This document shows, piece after piece, positions 47,465 to 58,603 of a DNA stretch of 64,000 nt. The DNA lies in contig JAGHQL010000005.1 of assembly GCA_020080175.1 (NCBI GenBank), positions 124,001 to 188,000 of the forward strand. Reading direction: 5' to 3'. The DNA comes from Glutinoglossum americanum. Taxonomy: Eukaryota; Ascomycota; Geoglossomycetes; Geoglossales; Geoglossaceae. Below the pieces are notes generated by a model. It was not told the origin of the DNA. It saw only the letters and a list, made by a program, of their open reading frames with translations, and did no database searches. The number at the start of each line of letters is the position of its first letter. Position 1 is the stretch's first letter. Made by a program: the position numbers and the translations under genes.

Positions 47465-49459
47465 ATGTCCCAATCCGGATTGAATCAGCCGGTGCTCCGG
47501 TGGAAGCCGAACGCGTTGTTCAGCGAGAAGGACCTGAAGAGCGCCACCACGAGCGCGCACTTCGCGACCCTAATTGAAGCACTAGGTATCATAGACCGAA
47601 GTAAGGAAAAAAACGTCGTTTTGGTGACACGGACGCCTGTCGGATGGACCACCTACGAGTACATCGGATCCTCCGCCTGCAAGGTCGACTTCAGGGAGCT
47701 TCGCCTCGGCGGCCTTCCCCTCGGTGGCAACCCGCTCTTACCCGAGACATACATCGTCGACGGCAAGGGGCGCTTCTCAAGGATAGTATTTGACGGGCAC
47801 CAATACCGTTTAGACGAGACCCCGCGTCCCATCCAAGAACCATCAGGGTCGTGGGTAGTAGAAGCGGTAGTTCCGGTGGAGGAGATCAACCATAGTAAGA
47901 ACGTCACCTGGTTGCCAAAGATAACGCTCCGCCCCACCCTCGACGAGCTACTAGCGGCGCTCTCATGGGTCGACCAGAACATGCCAGACGGGAAGGTGAA
48001 GGCCGGTGGCTCCAAACACTCCTCATCCCAAGTCGCCGTATCAGCCGACGTGTACATCGAACCGGAGCGAATGAAACTAATACGAACTGTCAATGAGGAT
48101 CCAGATGTCTACCGAAGTGATCTCAGCGAACGGCGCGAAAATCTCGTGCGCGGTGGATCAGGTAATACTATTAAGGAGATGAACCGCTTCCTCTGGGAAC
48201 ACGGCAAATCTTTTCCCGCACTCGGCGGCTTTGACGGACAAACTCTCGGCGGCGTCTTCCCAACCGGCACTCACGGCTCCGTCTTCACGCGTGGACCACT
48301 AGCTGAAACAATCGTCAGCATCGACCTCGCCCTCTCCTCAGGCCAACTAGTCCGGATTGAACCCCACGACGGTATCACCGACCCCAAAGCCCTCGCATCC
48401 ACCCTCTCCAACACTCGGCTCATCCAAGATGATGACAACTTCCACGCCGCCCTCATCAATATGGGCACCATGGGCGTCGTACACTCTTACATGCTCGAAG
48501 TAACCCCCGCCTTCCACATGAACGAGATTCGAACCCCCAGTACGATCCCCGAACTCAAAGAGAAACTCCGAGACGGGAAAATATACTCCCTAGCCGGCGC
48601 CCCCGGAATGCCAGTCGATCTTGAAAAAATCCCTCCTAGGATCTCAGATGGTAGGGATGGCGGGTTTAAAGACCAACCCATCAGGGCTTACCACCTCGAA
48701 TTCCTCATAAACCCCCACACCGACAAGGTGATCGTCACCTCACGACACCCAACAACCATCACCGCGGCCGCGGACGCAGAACTAGGCTTCGACCCCCCAG
48801 GCCGCGACCTAATCCGGACCATCCACCGCGGCGCCCGCTTCGGCCGGCCCGTCCTCCCGACCTGGCTCCAGGAAAACTTCCGCGGCCTCCTCTCCTGGGG
48901 CATCGACCAGCTGATAAAAATCGCGCCATCGGCGACGCCGAAACTGATCGACAGCGCAATGGACACCCTAATCGACGCCGCGTACACCGACCGCAGCTTC
49001 AACGTGTTCAACGTCGGCGACGGCACGAACCAGATCCCCACCCTCTCCGGCACGATCTTCGTCCCCGTCGCCGCGGACGCCTACCTGGCGGCCGTGGACA
49101 TCATCCGCGCCACCGCCTCGCAGTTCGCCAAGTCCCGCAACAGATACCAGACCGGCCCGACGTCCATGCGGTTCGTGAGGGGCACCAAGGCTATGATGGG
49201 GTGCGTGGACGACGTGTGCGCTTTTGAGATTCTGTTTACGGGCGGGACGACGTGGGCGCTGGAGATGGTGGAGGCGTACGAGGCGGCGCTGAGGGAGGGG
49301 CTGGGGCATGAGGCGGTTAGGGTTCATTGGGGGCAGTTGGTCGGCGAGGGGGTGGGGAGGAGGGAGGGTTATTCGGAGTACGCGAGGTGGAGGGAGGTGA
49401 GGGATGAGTTGGATCCGAAGGGGGTTTTTGTCAACGAGTGGTTGGAGAGGATTTTGTGA
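47465..49459 (+). CDS. FAD-linked sugar-lactone oxidase (D-arabinono-1,4-lactone oxidase-like)
   Basis: A single exon of 664 aa. Residues about 160-370 form a PCMH-type FAD-binding domain: KAGGSKHSSSQVAVSADVYI is followed by LGGFDGQTLGGVFPTGTHGS (residues about 252-271), which binds the flavin diphosphate. The C-terminal part contains TSMRFVRGTKAMMGC and ends with VHWGQLVGEG and DPKGVFVNEWLERIL. This corresponds to the HWGK and F-N-W/Y-L-R-L ending of aldono-lactone oxidases of the VAO family. An extra N-terminal 150 residues are longer than in yeast ALO1, so this is a divergent branch. The enzyme probably oxidises a sugar lactone or alditol with O2. The gene is GC-rich, especially at third positions, unlike its AT-rich surroundings. 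No signal peptide is visible. Substrate is unknown. Confidence 0.85.
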   Translation: MSQSGLNQPVLRWKPNALFSEKDLKSATTSAHFATLIEALGIIDRSKEKNVVLVTRTPVGWTTYEYIGSSACKVDFRELRLGGLPLGGNPLLPETYIVDGKGRFSRIVFDGHQYRLDETPRPIQEPSGSWVVEAVVPVEEINHSKNVTWLPKITLRPTLDELLAALSWVDQNMPDGKVKAGGSKHSSSQVAVSADVYIEPERMKLIRTVNEDPDVYRSDLSERRENLVRGGSGNTIKEMNRFLWEHGKSFPALGGFDGQTLGGVFPTGTHGSVFTRGPLAETIVSIDLALSSGQLVRIEPHDGITDPKALASTLSNTRLIQDDDNFHAALINMGTMGVVHSYMLEVTPAFHMNEIRTPSTIPELKEKLRDGKIYSLAGAPGMPVDLEKIPPRISDGRDGGFKDQPIRAYHLEFLINPHTDKVIVTSRHPTTITAAADAELGFDPPGRDLIRTIHRGARFGRPVLPTWLQENFRGLLSWGIDQLIKIAPSATPKLIDSAMDTLIDAAYTDRSFNVFNVGDGTNQIPTLSGTIFVPVAADAYLAAVDIIRATASQFAKSRNRYQTGPTSMRFVRGTKAMMGCVDDVCAFEILFTGGTTWALEMVEAYEAALREGLGHEAVRVHWGQLVGEGVGRREGYSEYARWREVRDELDPKGVFVNEWLERIL

Positions 49460-51293
49460 GAGTCTTTCCCTGGCATATATTGGCCCTTGTCGCGCTTTTT
49501 TTTATATATTTCCCTTCGCCACCATCATGGTCGTACACGCAGATCTAGGATAACTCGGGAAAGAGGATAGCGCCAATTTCCCAATACAATAAATAAATCC
49601 AGATCCTAATTAAATTAAATTAAATTAAAAGTCTCCCACCTAACTCGTTCCATGCATTCCCAGAAACCCGCAGGGAAATTCCATTTTATTCTCTTATTTT
49701 TTTTCATTCTTTGCTGCCGACAAAAACCACCCATAAGCACCCGGGTGGGCACCTCTTGGCGCCCACCCAAACCAATAGGAATCCTACCCACACCCAACCA
49801 CTCCAGCACCGAAAGGTATTATATAAGCGGCGCCTCGCTCAGCTTCCCACGTAAGCATTCATAGCTCAACAAGACCGCCGCTCGCCCGGATCGAGTTTAG
49901 CGGCGGCCCGCACAACCGGGGCGGAGTTCCCGGCGCATTTTAATTTATCGCCTCAGGATGGAAAACCTACGCGGCTCATAGGGCTAGGCCACAGCTCGCT
50001 CGGCCTTCTGCTTCGGTGCCGGAAAAAGGGTTAGACGCGTATGGCTGGCGAGAGGATAAGCCACGAGGCTGGCGTGGTAGGGAGCGTTAGGTTCCAGCGC
50101 TCGTTGTGGTGTCGATTCGCTTCGCTTCGTTCCAGCGTGGCTGGGGTTTCTTTTTTCGAGTCATGGCGTGGGTAGCAGATGGCAGGAGTTCCCGGTCGGA
50201 GCGGCAAAAATATGTTGGGGCTGGCGTGTGCCTGGGTTGTTTTTTTTTTCAACTTCGTGGTGGGATCTTACTAGAAATGCTGGATTTTTTTCGGGAGCGG
50301 TGAAAATATTTTCTCCCGGTGGGCGTGGCGAGGGGGTTGTGGGCATCGTGTGTGTGTGCGGCGGGCGCGTGCCCGGAAGCTGCCGAAGTGCACCCGCGGA
50401 GCAATCAAAACGACGCGTTAAGGTATTTTTAAAACTCCTAAATACACGTGGGGCTAAAACATCCTCCAGCTACCTCCTCGCGTTTCGCGTTCAAGTCCCT
50501 AGTCCGTTTTTCGTGGAGTCGCGGTATGTAAAGATACCTGGCTAGCGCTTGAAACCACTGGTTGTCGTTCGCCTACACGAATCGCAGTATCACACCGTGT
50601 ACCCCTCACCTGCCCCTGGCATTGTGCTGGCTCCAACAGGAAACAGGTCCACCCTTACGGTTTGCGTCACGCTTCTGTGCTTGCATCTGCCATCGGCAGG
50701 CAATATCGTTATTGGCTCGATGACGGTTTCCGCTTCGTGGCTTGGTGGGGGATGGATGGGTGTGAGTAACGCTGGTTGATAGTGTTTATGTATGTACATA
50801 CGTATTCAGGGCGGTGGAGATGTGATGGGCGATGGAAGTAAAATCAGGAGTGATGGAATTTTTTTTCCAGAGATAGTGACGAGACAAAGGGGATAAGAAG
50901 GCGTGATGCTGCGTAACTCCTGCATGCGTCTCTTCCCCTCGAAATGAAGATGGAAAAATAGATATCGCATAGCACCGTGCCGCCAACAGGCTATTCTAGA
51001 AATCGCTGCAAAAGAGAATATAGATAAGAAACAAAGATTTGAGTATCGTGCAGGAGATGGTGAAGATGATATCGTGATATCCGTGCCCATGTGATGATAA
51101 TGCCCACCCGTTCGGTGCCCTCATATCCCATGCCCCAACGCAACAACCGTGGGAGTTTCCTCCCTCTCTACATCATCTACCGCAACAGTAATAGCGGATG
51201 GATGATGAGCCCTCATATCACTGGTCCTGCGACTTTTTGAAAAAACCCATCGCCCTCCCGATAGCCCGAAGTGTGCTTACCCTCCGTGGGGGT
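49460..51293. other. gene-free stretch
   Basis: An ATTAA-type pentanucleotide run at about 49605-49629 lies just after the oxidase gene. Frames at 50168-50545 and 50806-51090 resemble no family. Nothing else is recognisable. Confidence 0.45.
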
Positions 51294-51752
51294 TTAAGGG
51301 CTTGAGAAACAAAGAAACTGCGTCAGCTTCCCGTTGAGGAGGTTGTGCCTCTCTGCGATAGACTCACTCGCATCCTCGATGTTCGCCCAAGTCGTACCGT
51401 CGTACGCCTTCCGCTTCTGTGGGTCGATCTCCGAATTTGAGATCCAACACCGTCGCTCCTCATTCCATAGAGGTGGTGAGAAGTTCTCGGGCGGTGGTGG
51501 TTGTGTGTCCCTATTGCGATATACCTTGCTCTGTTCATCCAATACCTTGCTCTGTTCTTCCATGAGACGCTGTAGATCCTCCGAGCTTAGGGGTGTTGAA
51601 CGGGCGGCGCTCCTTCGGGGGGCTTGCTGTCGACCTCTGCCATCTTGGACAATTGCCATGGCGTGTAAAATGGATGTAGTGAGGTGTTGTTGTAGCCTTC
51701 TGTGCTTCGTAGATGCGAGTTGTAGATGGAAGAAGGTCGGGGCCTGGGACAT
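51294..51752 (-). CDS. hypothetical small protein (152 aa)
   Basis: A minus-strand frame encodes MSQAPTFFHLQLAS followed by a basic stretch, a duplicated EEQSKVLDEQSKV segment (predicted coiled coil) and a C-terminal half (PPPPENFSPPLWNEERRCWI, TTWANIEDASESIAERHNL) with a protein-like composition. A second possible start is MAIVQDGRGR at about 51660. No domain is recognised. The plus strand is also open over 51334-51885, so the call rests on composition only. Confidence 0.4.
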   Translation of the reverse strand: MSQAPTFFHLQLASTKHRRLQQHLTTSILHAMAIVQDGRGRQQAPRRSAARSTPLSSEDLQRLMEEQSKVLDEQSKVYRNRDTQPPPPENFSPPLWNEERRCWISNSEIDPQKRKAYDGTTWANIEDASESIAERHNLLNGKLTQFLCFSSP

Positions 51753-52255
51753 TTGCCTTAAGGCAATTAAAGGAGCGCGGGCCGATGCAAGCGAGAGAAA
51801 AGCTCACCAATCAGGCCCGAGCACGACGGTCACGGACCAGCCTCCGACAAGTGGCGGTGCAGATTCTTCAGCAACTATTAACTAATCGTTAAAAAAACAA
51901 TACATCATTAGTTATCTGAAAGTCGACCGAGTCGCCACTATCGTGGATGTTCTAGAATGCCGAGAGCTACCCGCTGGGAAGCAAAGCGCTGGTCGTAGTG
52001 GGTTTCGGCAAATTAGCTGAGGTGCGTCTGAAAAGGGCGTAACCCCGCACCTCCGATGCATATCCCGGCATGCGGTCGACGCCAAATGGGTAATCAATCA
52101 TTATCCCGCAGCGCTAGCCAACCATGGGTGCGAACGGCGCAGAGCGTGGCTATCAGGCGCTCCTCTAGCCATCGGGATCGGTCGCCCCTCACCACAAGTC
52201 TGCTCGACAACACCGCCCGCTCCTGACCTTGGGGTGTCAAGACTAAACCATCGCC
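51753..52255. other. intergenic region
   Basis: Region between the small minus-strand frame and the DUF6594 gene; it contains the promoter of the latter. Nothing else is seen. Confidence 0.4.
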
Positions 52256-53249
52256 ATGTCGTCGAAACCTCCTTCGATCACTCCTCCGCCATCTTCTCCT
52301 CAAGCTCCTCCACAGCCCGTTCGGCCATTCCGGCCTACACCAGAACAGGTGAAGGATTGTCCAATCAAGTACACCGGCTACAGGGTCTTCTCCAAATGGG
52401 TGGCGTCGGACCAGGGATTCCTCATCGCGCGGAAATTCGGCGCTCTGAACGCGAGGGTGATATTGTCTCTGCAGGACGAGATCTCGGAGCTGGAGGACGA
52501 GCTTGACGCCACCGACGAGGTGTGCAGCAGAACGACAGCACCAAACGAGATTAACAATGGCTCGTTCCGATTAGATCCAATCCCGAGAAGGCTAGAGCTA
52601 GTTCGAGAGTTACTCCCTGAGAAGCTTGTACAATATAGTGGGTAGACAGGATAAACTCATAAATCCTAATAGAACCGCAGACTAGCAGGCTGGTTAGCTG
52701 ACTTTCCGAGACCGATTCATAAATGAATATTCCAACATCGCCAACAGACCCGCCGTCCACGATGAAGACATCGGGTACGTGAAGCAATACTTCGACAACG
52801 CGGCCCCGATCGACGACATCGAAGCCGCATACATAGACTTCGGCGAGGACCTAATCCCAATCAAACCCAAACAACGCTCCTTCCTCCGCAAGTACATCGA
52901 ACCAAGCCTCCTCCAAAAGGGCGTACGGCGGTTCTTCCAGAGGAAGCCCCGGGACTACGACATGATCAACGACGGCCTGACGATATGGCAAGACGACAGT
53001 AGGGTGGAAGGTCTCTGCACGGCGGCGCTCGCGGTGATGGGCTTGGCGATGCTGATAGGCCCCCTTTGGATACTGGAGTTCGTGGGGGGCACGCACACTA
53101 AACTGGGGATCATGACGGGGTTCATCGCGTTGTTTTTCGCGGTGGTCCACGTTGCGACCACGGCGAGGGTCTTCGAGGTGCTGGCGGCGACGGCGGCGTA
53201 TTCGGCGGTGCTGATGGTGTTTCTACAATTGGGGACGCTTTCGCGCTGA
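52256..53249 (+). CDS. DUF6594-type membrane protein
   Basis: Exon 1 (52256-52627) and exon 2 (52698-53249) join in phase 0 across a 70-nt intron (GTACAA...TTAG), giving 307 aa. A Pro-rich N-terminus leads into the DUF6594 signature: YRVFSKWVASDQGFLIARKF, then ARVILSLQDEISELEDELDA. The end carries three hydrophobic helices (ALAVMGLAMLIGPLWILEFV, LGIMTGFIALFFAVVHVATT and AAYSAVLMVFLQL). Proteins of this family are common in filamentous ascomycetes, with three C-terminal membrane spans and an unknown role. Another 5' splice site (GTAGAC at 52642) is possible but does not keep the frame. Confidence 0.85.
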
Positions 53250-53648
53250 GGTGTGGGGTTAGGATATGCGGTTGTTAGTTGGGTTGGATGTTGATGTTTG
53301 GGATCATATCGCGGTTGGTGGGAGTGGATGTGAATGTATGGTAGATGGTTTCACAGGCCATGTAGCTGTCAGCGTAGCATGGGATGAGCTTATTAAATAG
53401 GGCATATACTGAGTCGTTTGGTAAGCGATGGATATAATAATAAAAATTTTCTCTCACCAGAATTACTCGATGGTCTCTGCGCTTCAATCCCTCGCTAATT
53501 TGTAGACTTCAGGTGGGAATTTGTGTTTCCCTCACTTCCTTCACTCCGCTATAATACTTACGTATCCCTAATCACCCTATATTTGCTCTCCACACCCATA
53601 AGTCGACTACTCTTATCTAGCTTTAAGGTTCCTAAAAAGTCATAGGTC

Positions 53649-53670
53649 ATGGCCGCCTAAAAGCGGCCAT
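53649..53670. repeat. perfect 8-bp inverted repeat
   Basis: ATGGCCGC, loop CTAAAA, GCGGCCAT. A strong small hairpin; there is no T-run to make it a terminator and its role is unknown. Confidence 0.7.
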
Positions 53671-54780
53671 ACCCGAAACCTTAGCACCTTGTTACCCATG
53701 TGAATAGCTATCCTTGGGATAACAAACCAGCTCCCCTGCCTAATACAGGGTCTCCGTACTAAACCCGTGGTTTAGTGCTTGGCGACCATCCCGAATTGGA
53801 AAGTCGGTCCCGGGGATTTGTGCACCAAAAGGCGAGCCTTGGCGGAGATAAGGGAAATCTTTGAGAGGTAATTTTATGTTAACCTTTATTGGTGAGCGAA
53901 GCGGACCATTCATTGGCAACTTCTGAATGGAGAATTCTCCCAGCCAAGAATGCCCTTGTTTATTGGCTGGGTCGATTGCTAGGCTCCTCCCTTTCCTGTT
54001 GGTTCGCGGTATGTCCATGCTCATATAGCTAGCAATGGATAGGTGTCACTGTTGTAGACGGCGGACGCAGGATATCGCTGAACGCTTCACTAGACAGCTG
54101 GCCAGCAGGTCGCTTGCTGTTCGGCGGCTCATATCAGAAGACATTTGGGCGTGTGAATCTTGTAAGGTAATTAATTGTTGGAGACTGTCTTATTCGCTCG
54201 TGCATAACCACGTTAGTAAGCGGTCAGCGAGGAATCGCGCTACCCGTTCAATTCAAACTTAATAGCAGTTGGACAACGGCATGAAGGTAGGACCCCACGA
54301 CGGCAGCCACGTCCATATTTAAAAGGAAACATAAGAAGTTACCCACACGCAAGAACACAGAATGAGACCGTCGTTGTAATCTACTTGCGTGTGATCTTTT
54401 CGTTGGACGCCGCCCCTACGACATCCCGGGCCTGATGAGAGCAGTGCGTATTACGGGCCAATTTAGGCTTAAAGCCTCTTTGTGGCAGTAAGTGCATTTG
54501 GCTATAGAAACCGCCAGACCAATTTGGATAATTAATGACAGTTACAGCTTATTCTAGCTTAGGCATTCGCTTAACCACGCATTAAAACAGCAACGCACCG
54601 TAACGCGCAATCCAGTGAGAGATCGCGATAGCACTTTCGGTGGACCATTCAGATTGAGATGAAGTTAAATTTAAAATTTCCCTGTCACTGCGCAAGTCCA
54701 GCGTCCTATTCGCAAAAAAGTTCTTGCTCATCAACAAGCTTCCTGGTAGATCTCTGATCTGTTGGCTCTCGTATTAGTTG

Positions 54781-54827
54781 GTGGAATGTCCACGAAGACA
54801 TCTCGCTTGTCTTCGCAGACATTCCAC
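54781..54827. repeat. 47-bp near-perfect hairpin (20-bp arms, 7-nt loop)
   Basis: The left arm 54781-54800 (GTGGAATGTC then CACGAAGACA) pairs with the right arm 54808-54827 (TGTCTTCGCA then GACATTCCAC), with only two adjacent mismatches. The loop is TCTCGCT. It stands alone in a gene-free region. Confidence 0.85.
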
Positions 54828-55991
54828 ATGACCCAACCATCTCCCGTTTGCGACCTAGAGAATCGAAACTGTAAGCTACACAGACTGACTCTGATATCAT
54901 CCGCTCTTGGCTTTTACGCTAGTTGTGTTCGGCCGCCAGGCTTTCCCCTCCGAAGACTGAGTATCTGCTGTTCATTGGTATCCGCATTTCATAGAACTCT
55001 TCGCGTAATCACTCTTCTTTCTTTACGGCCTAGGTTTAGGAACGCTTTAGGCAGGTAGAGGCGTCATGGTTATCTTCAACTAGCAGCAGACGATGTCCAC
55101 TGCTCTATTTCTTAAGACCATATCGTCTGAGTAGAAATAGGGAGCCGACTAGAGTGGAGTCTTGAAATACTACTTCAAACAGCCGGGTCTAAACCCTACG
55201 TATATAGCTTGGTATTTTTTCAGAGTCAGGCCGAGACACAAACCCCTGGGGGAATTTCTGGAAAAGGAATGGACAGAGAAACAGGCCTTCTGCGCTCGCG
55301 ACAGGATGCACATGTGCAACTTATTTTTCTATGCGGTGACAGAATATTCTGCGAGTTGGCGGGTTCGTACTTGTACTAGTTTCCTACTCAGTCATTCTTT
55401 CCTCCAAATTCTTTTTATTTAGTGTTATATTAGCTATGGTATTTGATAACAAGTGACTTATTCCTCCCTTTGCGAAGATTGAGCAGTTGTCCGGATTGCT
55501 TGATGGTGGGTTTATGAATATGACAAAACTCTTTCTCGCGAGGCTAAAGCTTTCTAATCAATGAGCTACACCTATTACCTCTACTACCAACCCCTTCTTC
55601 TAGTGGTCTAGTGTATTCCTAGCCCTATTTTATGCCTCCAAGACCCTGCGCCAAGCCAAATGAGGAATACTTGCGGAGCCGGTACCTGAGGAACGTTATC
55701 GGCCGCGGAAGGCGGATCGCCCTCGAAGTATCTTCAAGCCTATTAATAACTGTTAATGGTCGAAATTTATTAAAACGGCGGAAAATGTGACAAGGGAGAG
55801 CTAGGCGCTGTTTTGGGAGGGCTGAAGAATTGTAGAGATCCAAGATGGCCAAGACCGGAAGTTGGATCGGGTTTCGCAGGGTTCTAAGCAACAAGACGTA
55901 ACTATCTCGATGGACTTGGCGTAATAAATGTGTGTATTGCCCTGACCAGCTATTTCTATTAGAGTATTCCTTCCCAAAGCCTCGTCGCCTC

Positions 55992-56459
55992 TTAATATGT
56001 CCCAGGCTCGAAGTCGATCACTTGCGCACGAGCAACAAGATTTCCGATGCTGCTCACGAAACCTAGGTGCGCTGGATCTTTCTCGAGATAGTGCTCCCGG
56101 TCGGCTTCGTTCTCGAACTCGACGACAAAAGCGTGGGAGATACCGCCCTAAAATATAAACCGGATTGCTGATTAGCGCCTTTTCATTGTGTTTGCTTTGC
56201 GGGCCTGAGGAATAAGGCTGGGATAAGGACCTGAAGTTTTTCTGGGCTATTGTCTCTACCGCCTATGCAGGATTTTAGGTAAGGTTTGTTGGATGTGGGG
56301 TGGATGCATTCGGTTTTTAGGGCGAGCATGCGTCGGCAGACCTGCGGAATGTGAGGAAATGAGTTTCAATATCTGTGGGAGGGGCCTGCATACATCTTGC
56401 ATGTCCTGTTGCGATGCGCTGGGTTTAAACTCAAAGAGGACGATGTGGACGATGCCCAT
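55992..56459 (-). CDS. stress-responsive A/B barrel (Dabb) domain protein
   Basis: Three exons on the minus strand: 56459-56394, 56341-56231 and 56147-55992, all in phase 0 with GT-AG introns of 52 and 83 nt. The product is 110 aa. It begins MGIVHIVLFEFKPSASQQDM and contains PYLKSCIGGRDNSPEKLQGG, ISHAFVVEFENEADREHYL, DPAHLGFVS and the end VIDFEPGTY. This is the full pattern of the Dabb fold, a small dimeric ferredoxin-like barrel found in stress proteins and some polyketide cyclases. The IVLF(E/K)F start and the F-V-x-EFE, H, F, D-F pattern are conserved. Complete and probably functional; substrate unknown. Confidence 0.9.
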
Positions 56460-57241
56460 GGCCGGTTGGTAGTGTTTGAGCTGTAGGTTTTGATCTAGGA
56501 ATTGGGTTTGTGCTAAGGCGAGGATGGTTTGAAGTCTCTGGTTGTGCGGGGATCTTAGTCATCCTAACCTCGGTTGAACTAGCTTCTTGATTAAACTTTT
56601 ACGCTGCTTTCATCCCAAGCGACATAGAAAAAGGCATGTACATTGTGTAGTGTAGATGGGATGCGCAAGGGGGTGGAAGGAAAATGAAGTGGGCTGACCA
56701 GATGTTGACACTGAGCAAGGGACGCCTATTGTGTCATTATCCAGACTGGCTTGCTTTCAACACTTTTCAAATCCGAGCGAAGGCAATGCTTCATGTGCTT
56801 GCGGCAGTGTCACGGCGGTCCAGGCATATGTACAGATACGCTCTTTTACTAGTTTTCTATATAGCGATTACTCTGATACATCTTTTCACCTGCACACATC
56901 ATTCCGTAGCCGTTACTGTCGAATAGACGCGTTGGAATGCTGGAACGAATGCAAGCATTCTAATGCTTGAAACGCTGCATCCGTTCGGTTTCAAGCATGC
57001 AGATCCGGATGCACTCCATATTGGTATGCAGATATGACGCTTGCACGAAACTATACTGTATTATTGTAATGCTTAATTAATTAAATTCTATGCTTTTCTA
57101 CCGTACAAGAACTCGAACTGCTGCTTTCTAATAATCGCCCTTTTCTCCCGAAGCGCATAACTCACAATGGTAACTAACAAGATTCCGCGTCTTTTTCGCC
57201 CAGAGTCAAGCAGCTGTTAGAGCAGGTTTCTTCGAGCTATG
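56460..57241. other. intergenic region
   Basis: Promoter of the Dabb gene and 3' region of the next minus-strand gene. At about 56925-57000 the phrases GGAATGCTGGAACGAATGCA, AGCATTCTAATGCTTGAAAC and TTTCAAGCATGCAGATCC make overlapping short inverted repeats around GAATGC/GCATTC. Confidence 0.45.
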
Positions 57242-58603
57242 TCATGAATACGCTTGTACGACCTGCACAATCTGTAATACGACCTGGAGAAGACTTAATA
57301 GTATACTTGCGCCACCAAAAATCGCAACCAGCCAAAACGTCCAGTACTGCGTGGTATCCCTTCGGTCTCGAAACAAATGCTTCCAACTTTTCGGCTTTGC
57401 GCCCTTTAGCTCCTTCGCAAGTAGCTCAACTCTCTCGCCTAGTACATGGAAATCCCGATAGGCAAAGTAAGTCGCGCGATCCGCAGGGACACAAGGATGG
57501 ACAAAAAACTTGTTGGTGCACATCGAGCGGAGAAGCGGGGTGGGGTCAGGGTTTGAGAGACGCCGGAAGAATTTCCTGGAAGCCTTCGATTGGCCAAAAA
57601 AGAGGCGATATGAGAGGAGAATTTCATGGAGGAAGTCGGTTATCTCGTTGTAATTTGCGCGAGGATCAGAAGTGTTCAGGTCTAGGCTTGCGAAAGAAAA
57701 TAGTGCGCCCTTAGACTGAAGCATTGCGACGCAGAAGGATGGATAGCGGAAAAGCGAAAGCGTCTTTGTAGATTTGTCGTATTCGAGGTGCAATGCGAGG
57801 GTATCCACCCAACGAATGTCCACGTGGAGTAGAGTGTGAAGGAGGTAAGCGTTCATTTCAGAAGGGATCATTGGAAACCATGATGAGGCAACTCTACTGG
57901 TCTCGCTGGCTATCTTGGTATACTCTTGGGACTGGGCAGGGAGCAGGTTACCATACCCTTTCAAGAGAATCGACATTGGGCGATTTGCAAGATCTGCAGG
58001 CAGCTTGAATGTGTCAAAAATAAGCCCCGAGTTGGGCTGGTCAGTGTCTTGACGAATAGCTAATTCGTTTAGGGGACAGGTGTTAAAAGAGGGAAGATAC
58101 AACATGGATTGCCAACCAAGAATCGCGAAGATGAGAAGCCGCTGGGCAGAAAGGGTCTCGGGGCGCGCTGGCAGGGAGAAGAGAGTTTTCCCATCGGAAT
58201 ATGCGGATTCGAAAAGCCCCCTTTCAACAAGGAAATCGATAGTATTGTCGATGCTAGGACACTCGCCTTGACATGCGAATTCGCTAGCAGCTATGAAGAT
58301 TTGATAAAGAGTGGAGTCCATGGACAAGTCGATGTCGCTGATCTCACCGCCCTTGGATATGAGATGGGTGACGCAATCAGGCAGCTCGGCGATCTGTTGT
58401 GCAAGCCATGGCAAATACCAGCTTAGGTCGGGAGGGACGGTAAAACGCGCTGTTGATATCGATGTTGTCTTACGGCCGAGTTTGTCAGACCGGGGACGAA
58501 AGATTGAGAGGACCGAGGGATCAACTAGAGGTAGAGCCGAGGAGGGGCACGTAGTTTCAGTGGCTGCAGGGTTGTTAGCGAGAAGATCCGACTTAGTTGG
58601 GTG
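57242..58603 (-). CDS. C-terminally membrane-anchored fungal protein of unknown function
   Basis: The frame is open from 58603, just after an acceptor-like TAG, to the stop at 57242, 453 codons. It includes FTVPPDLSWYLPWLAQQIAE and continues without break. Conserved features of this uncharacterised ascomycete family are WVDTLALHLEYDKSTKTL, LFRYPSFCV, ILLSYRLFFGQSKASRKFF, SWKHLFRDRRDTTQYWTFW and a final hydrophobic span (LVAIFGGASILLSLLQVVLQ). Members often lie near NLR genes. The true start must be upstream of the acceptor. A GTAAGA donor exists at about 58685, and a short first exon (MLRSGSPALAHWREELS region, about 58690-58755) is possible but unproven. Function unknown; the C-terminal helix suggests membrane association. 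Confidence 0.7.
   Translation of the reverse strand, partial: HPTKSDLLANNPAATETTCPSSALPLVDPSVLSIFRPRSDKLGRKTTSISTARFTVPPDLSWYLPWLAQQIAELPDCVTHLISKGGEISDIDLSMDSTLYQIFIAASEFACQGECPSIDNTIDFLVERGLFESAYSDGKTLFSLPARPETLSAQRLLIFAILGWQSMLYLPSFNTCPLNELAIRQDTDQPNSGLIFDTFKLPADLANRPMSILLKGYGNLLPAQSQEYTKIASETSRVASSWFPMIPSEMNAYLLHTLLHVDIRWVDTLALHLEYDKSTKTLSLFRYPSFCVAMLQSKGALFSFASLDLNTSDPRANYNEITDFLHEILLSYRLFFGQSKASRKFFRRLSNPDPTPLLRSMCTNKFFVHPCVPADRATYFAYRDFHVLGERVELLAKELKGAKPKSWKHLFRDRRDTTQYWTFWLVAIFGGASILLSLLQVVLQIVQVVQAYS

Larger units (their letters stand above)
53250..55991. other. gene-free stretch with hairpins
   Basis: No gene is recognised over 2.7 kb. A 94-codon minus frame at 53740-54024 has a protein-like composition but no family. 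Two inverted repeats are listed separately. A region on the minus strand at about 55585-55515 looks superficially like a tRNA (TAGCTCATTGATTAGA) but does not fold properly. Confidence 0.45.

Noticed and set aside
55515-55590. tRNA-like sequence on the minus strand (TAGCTCATTGATTAGA followed by a TTCATAA loop)
   Set aside because: Acceptor arms do not pair and the T-arm lacks a GGTTCGAATCC box; at most a decayed tRNA relic.
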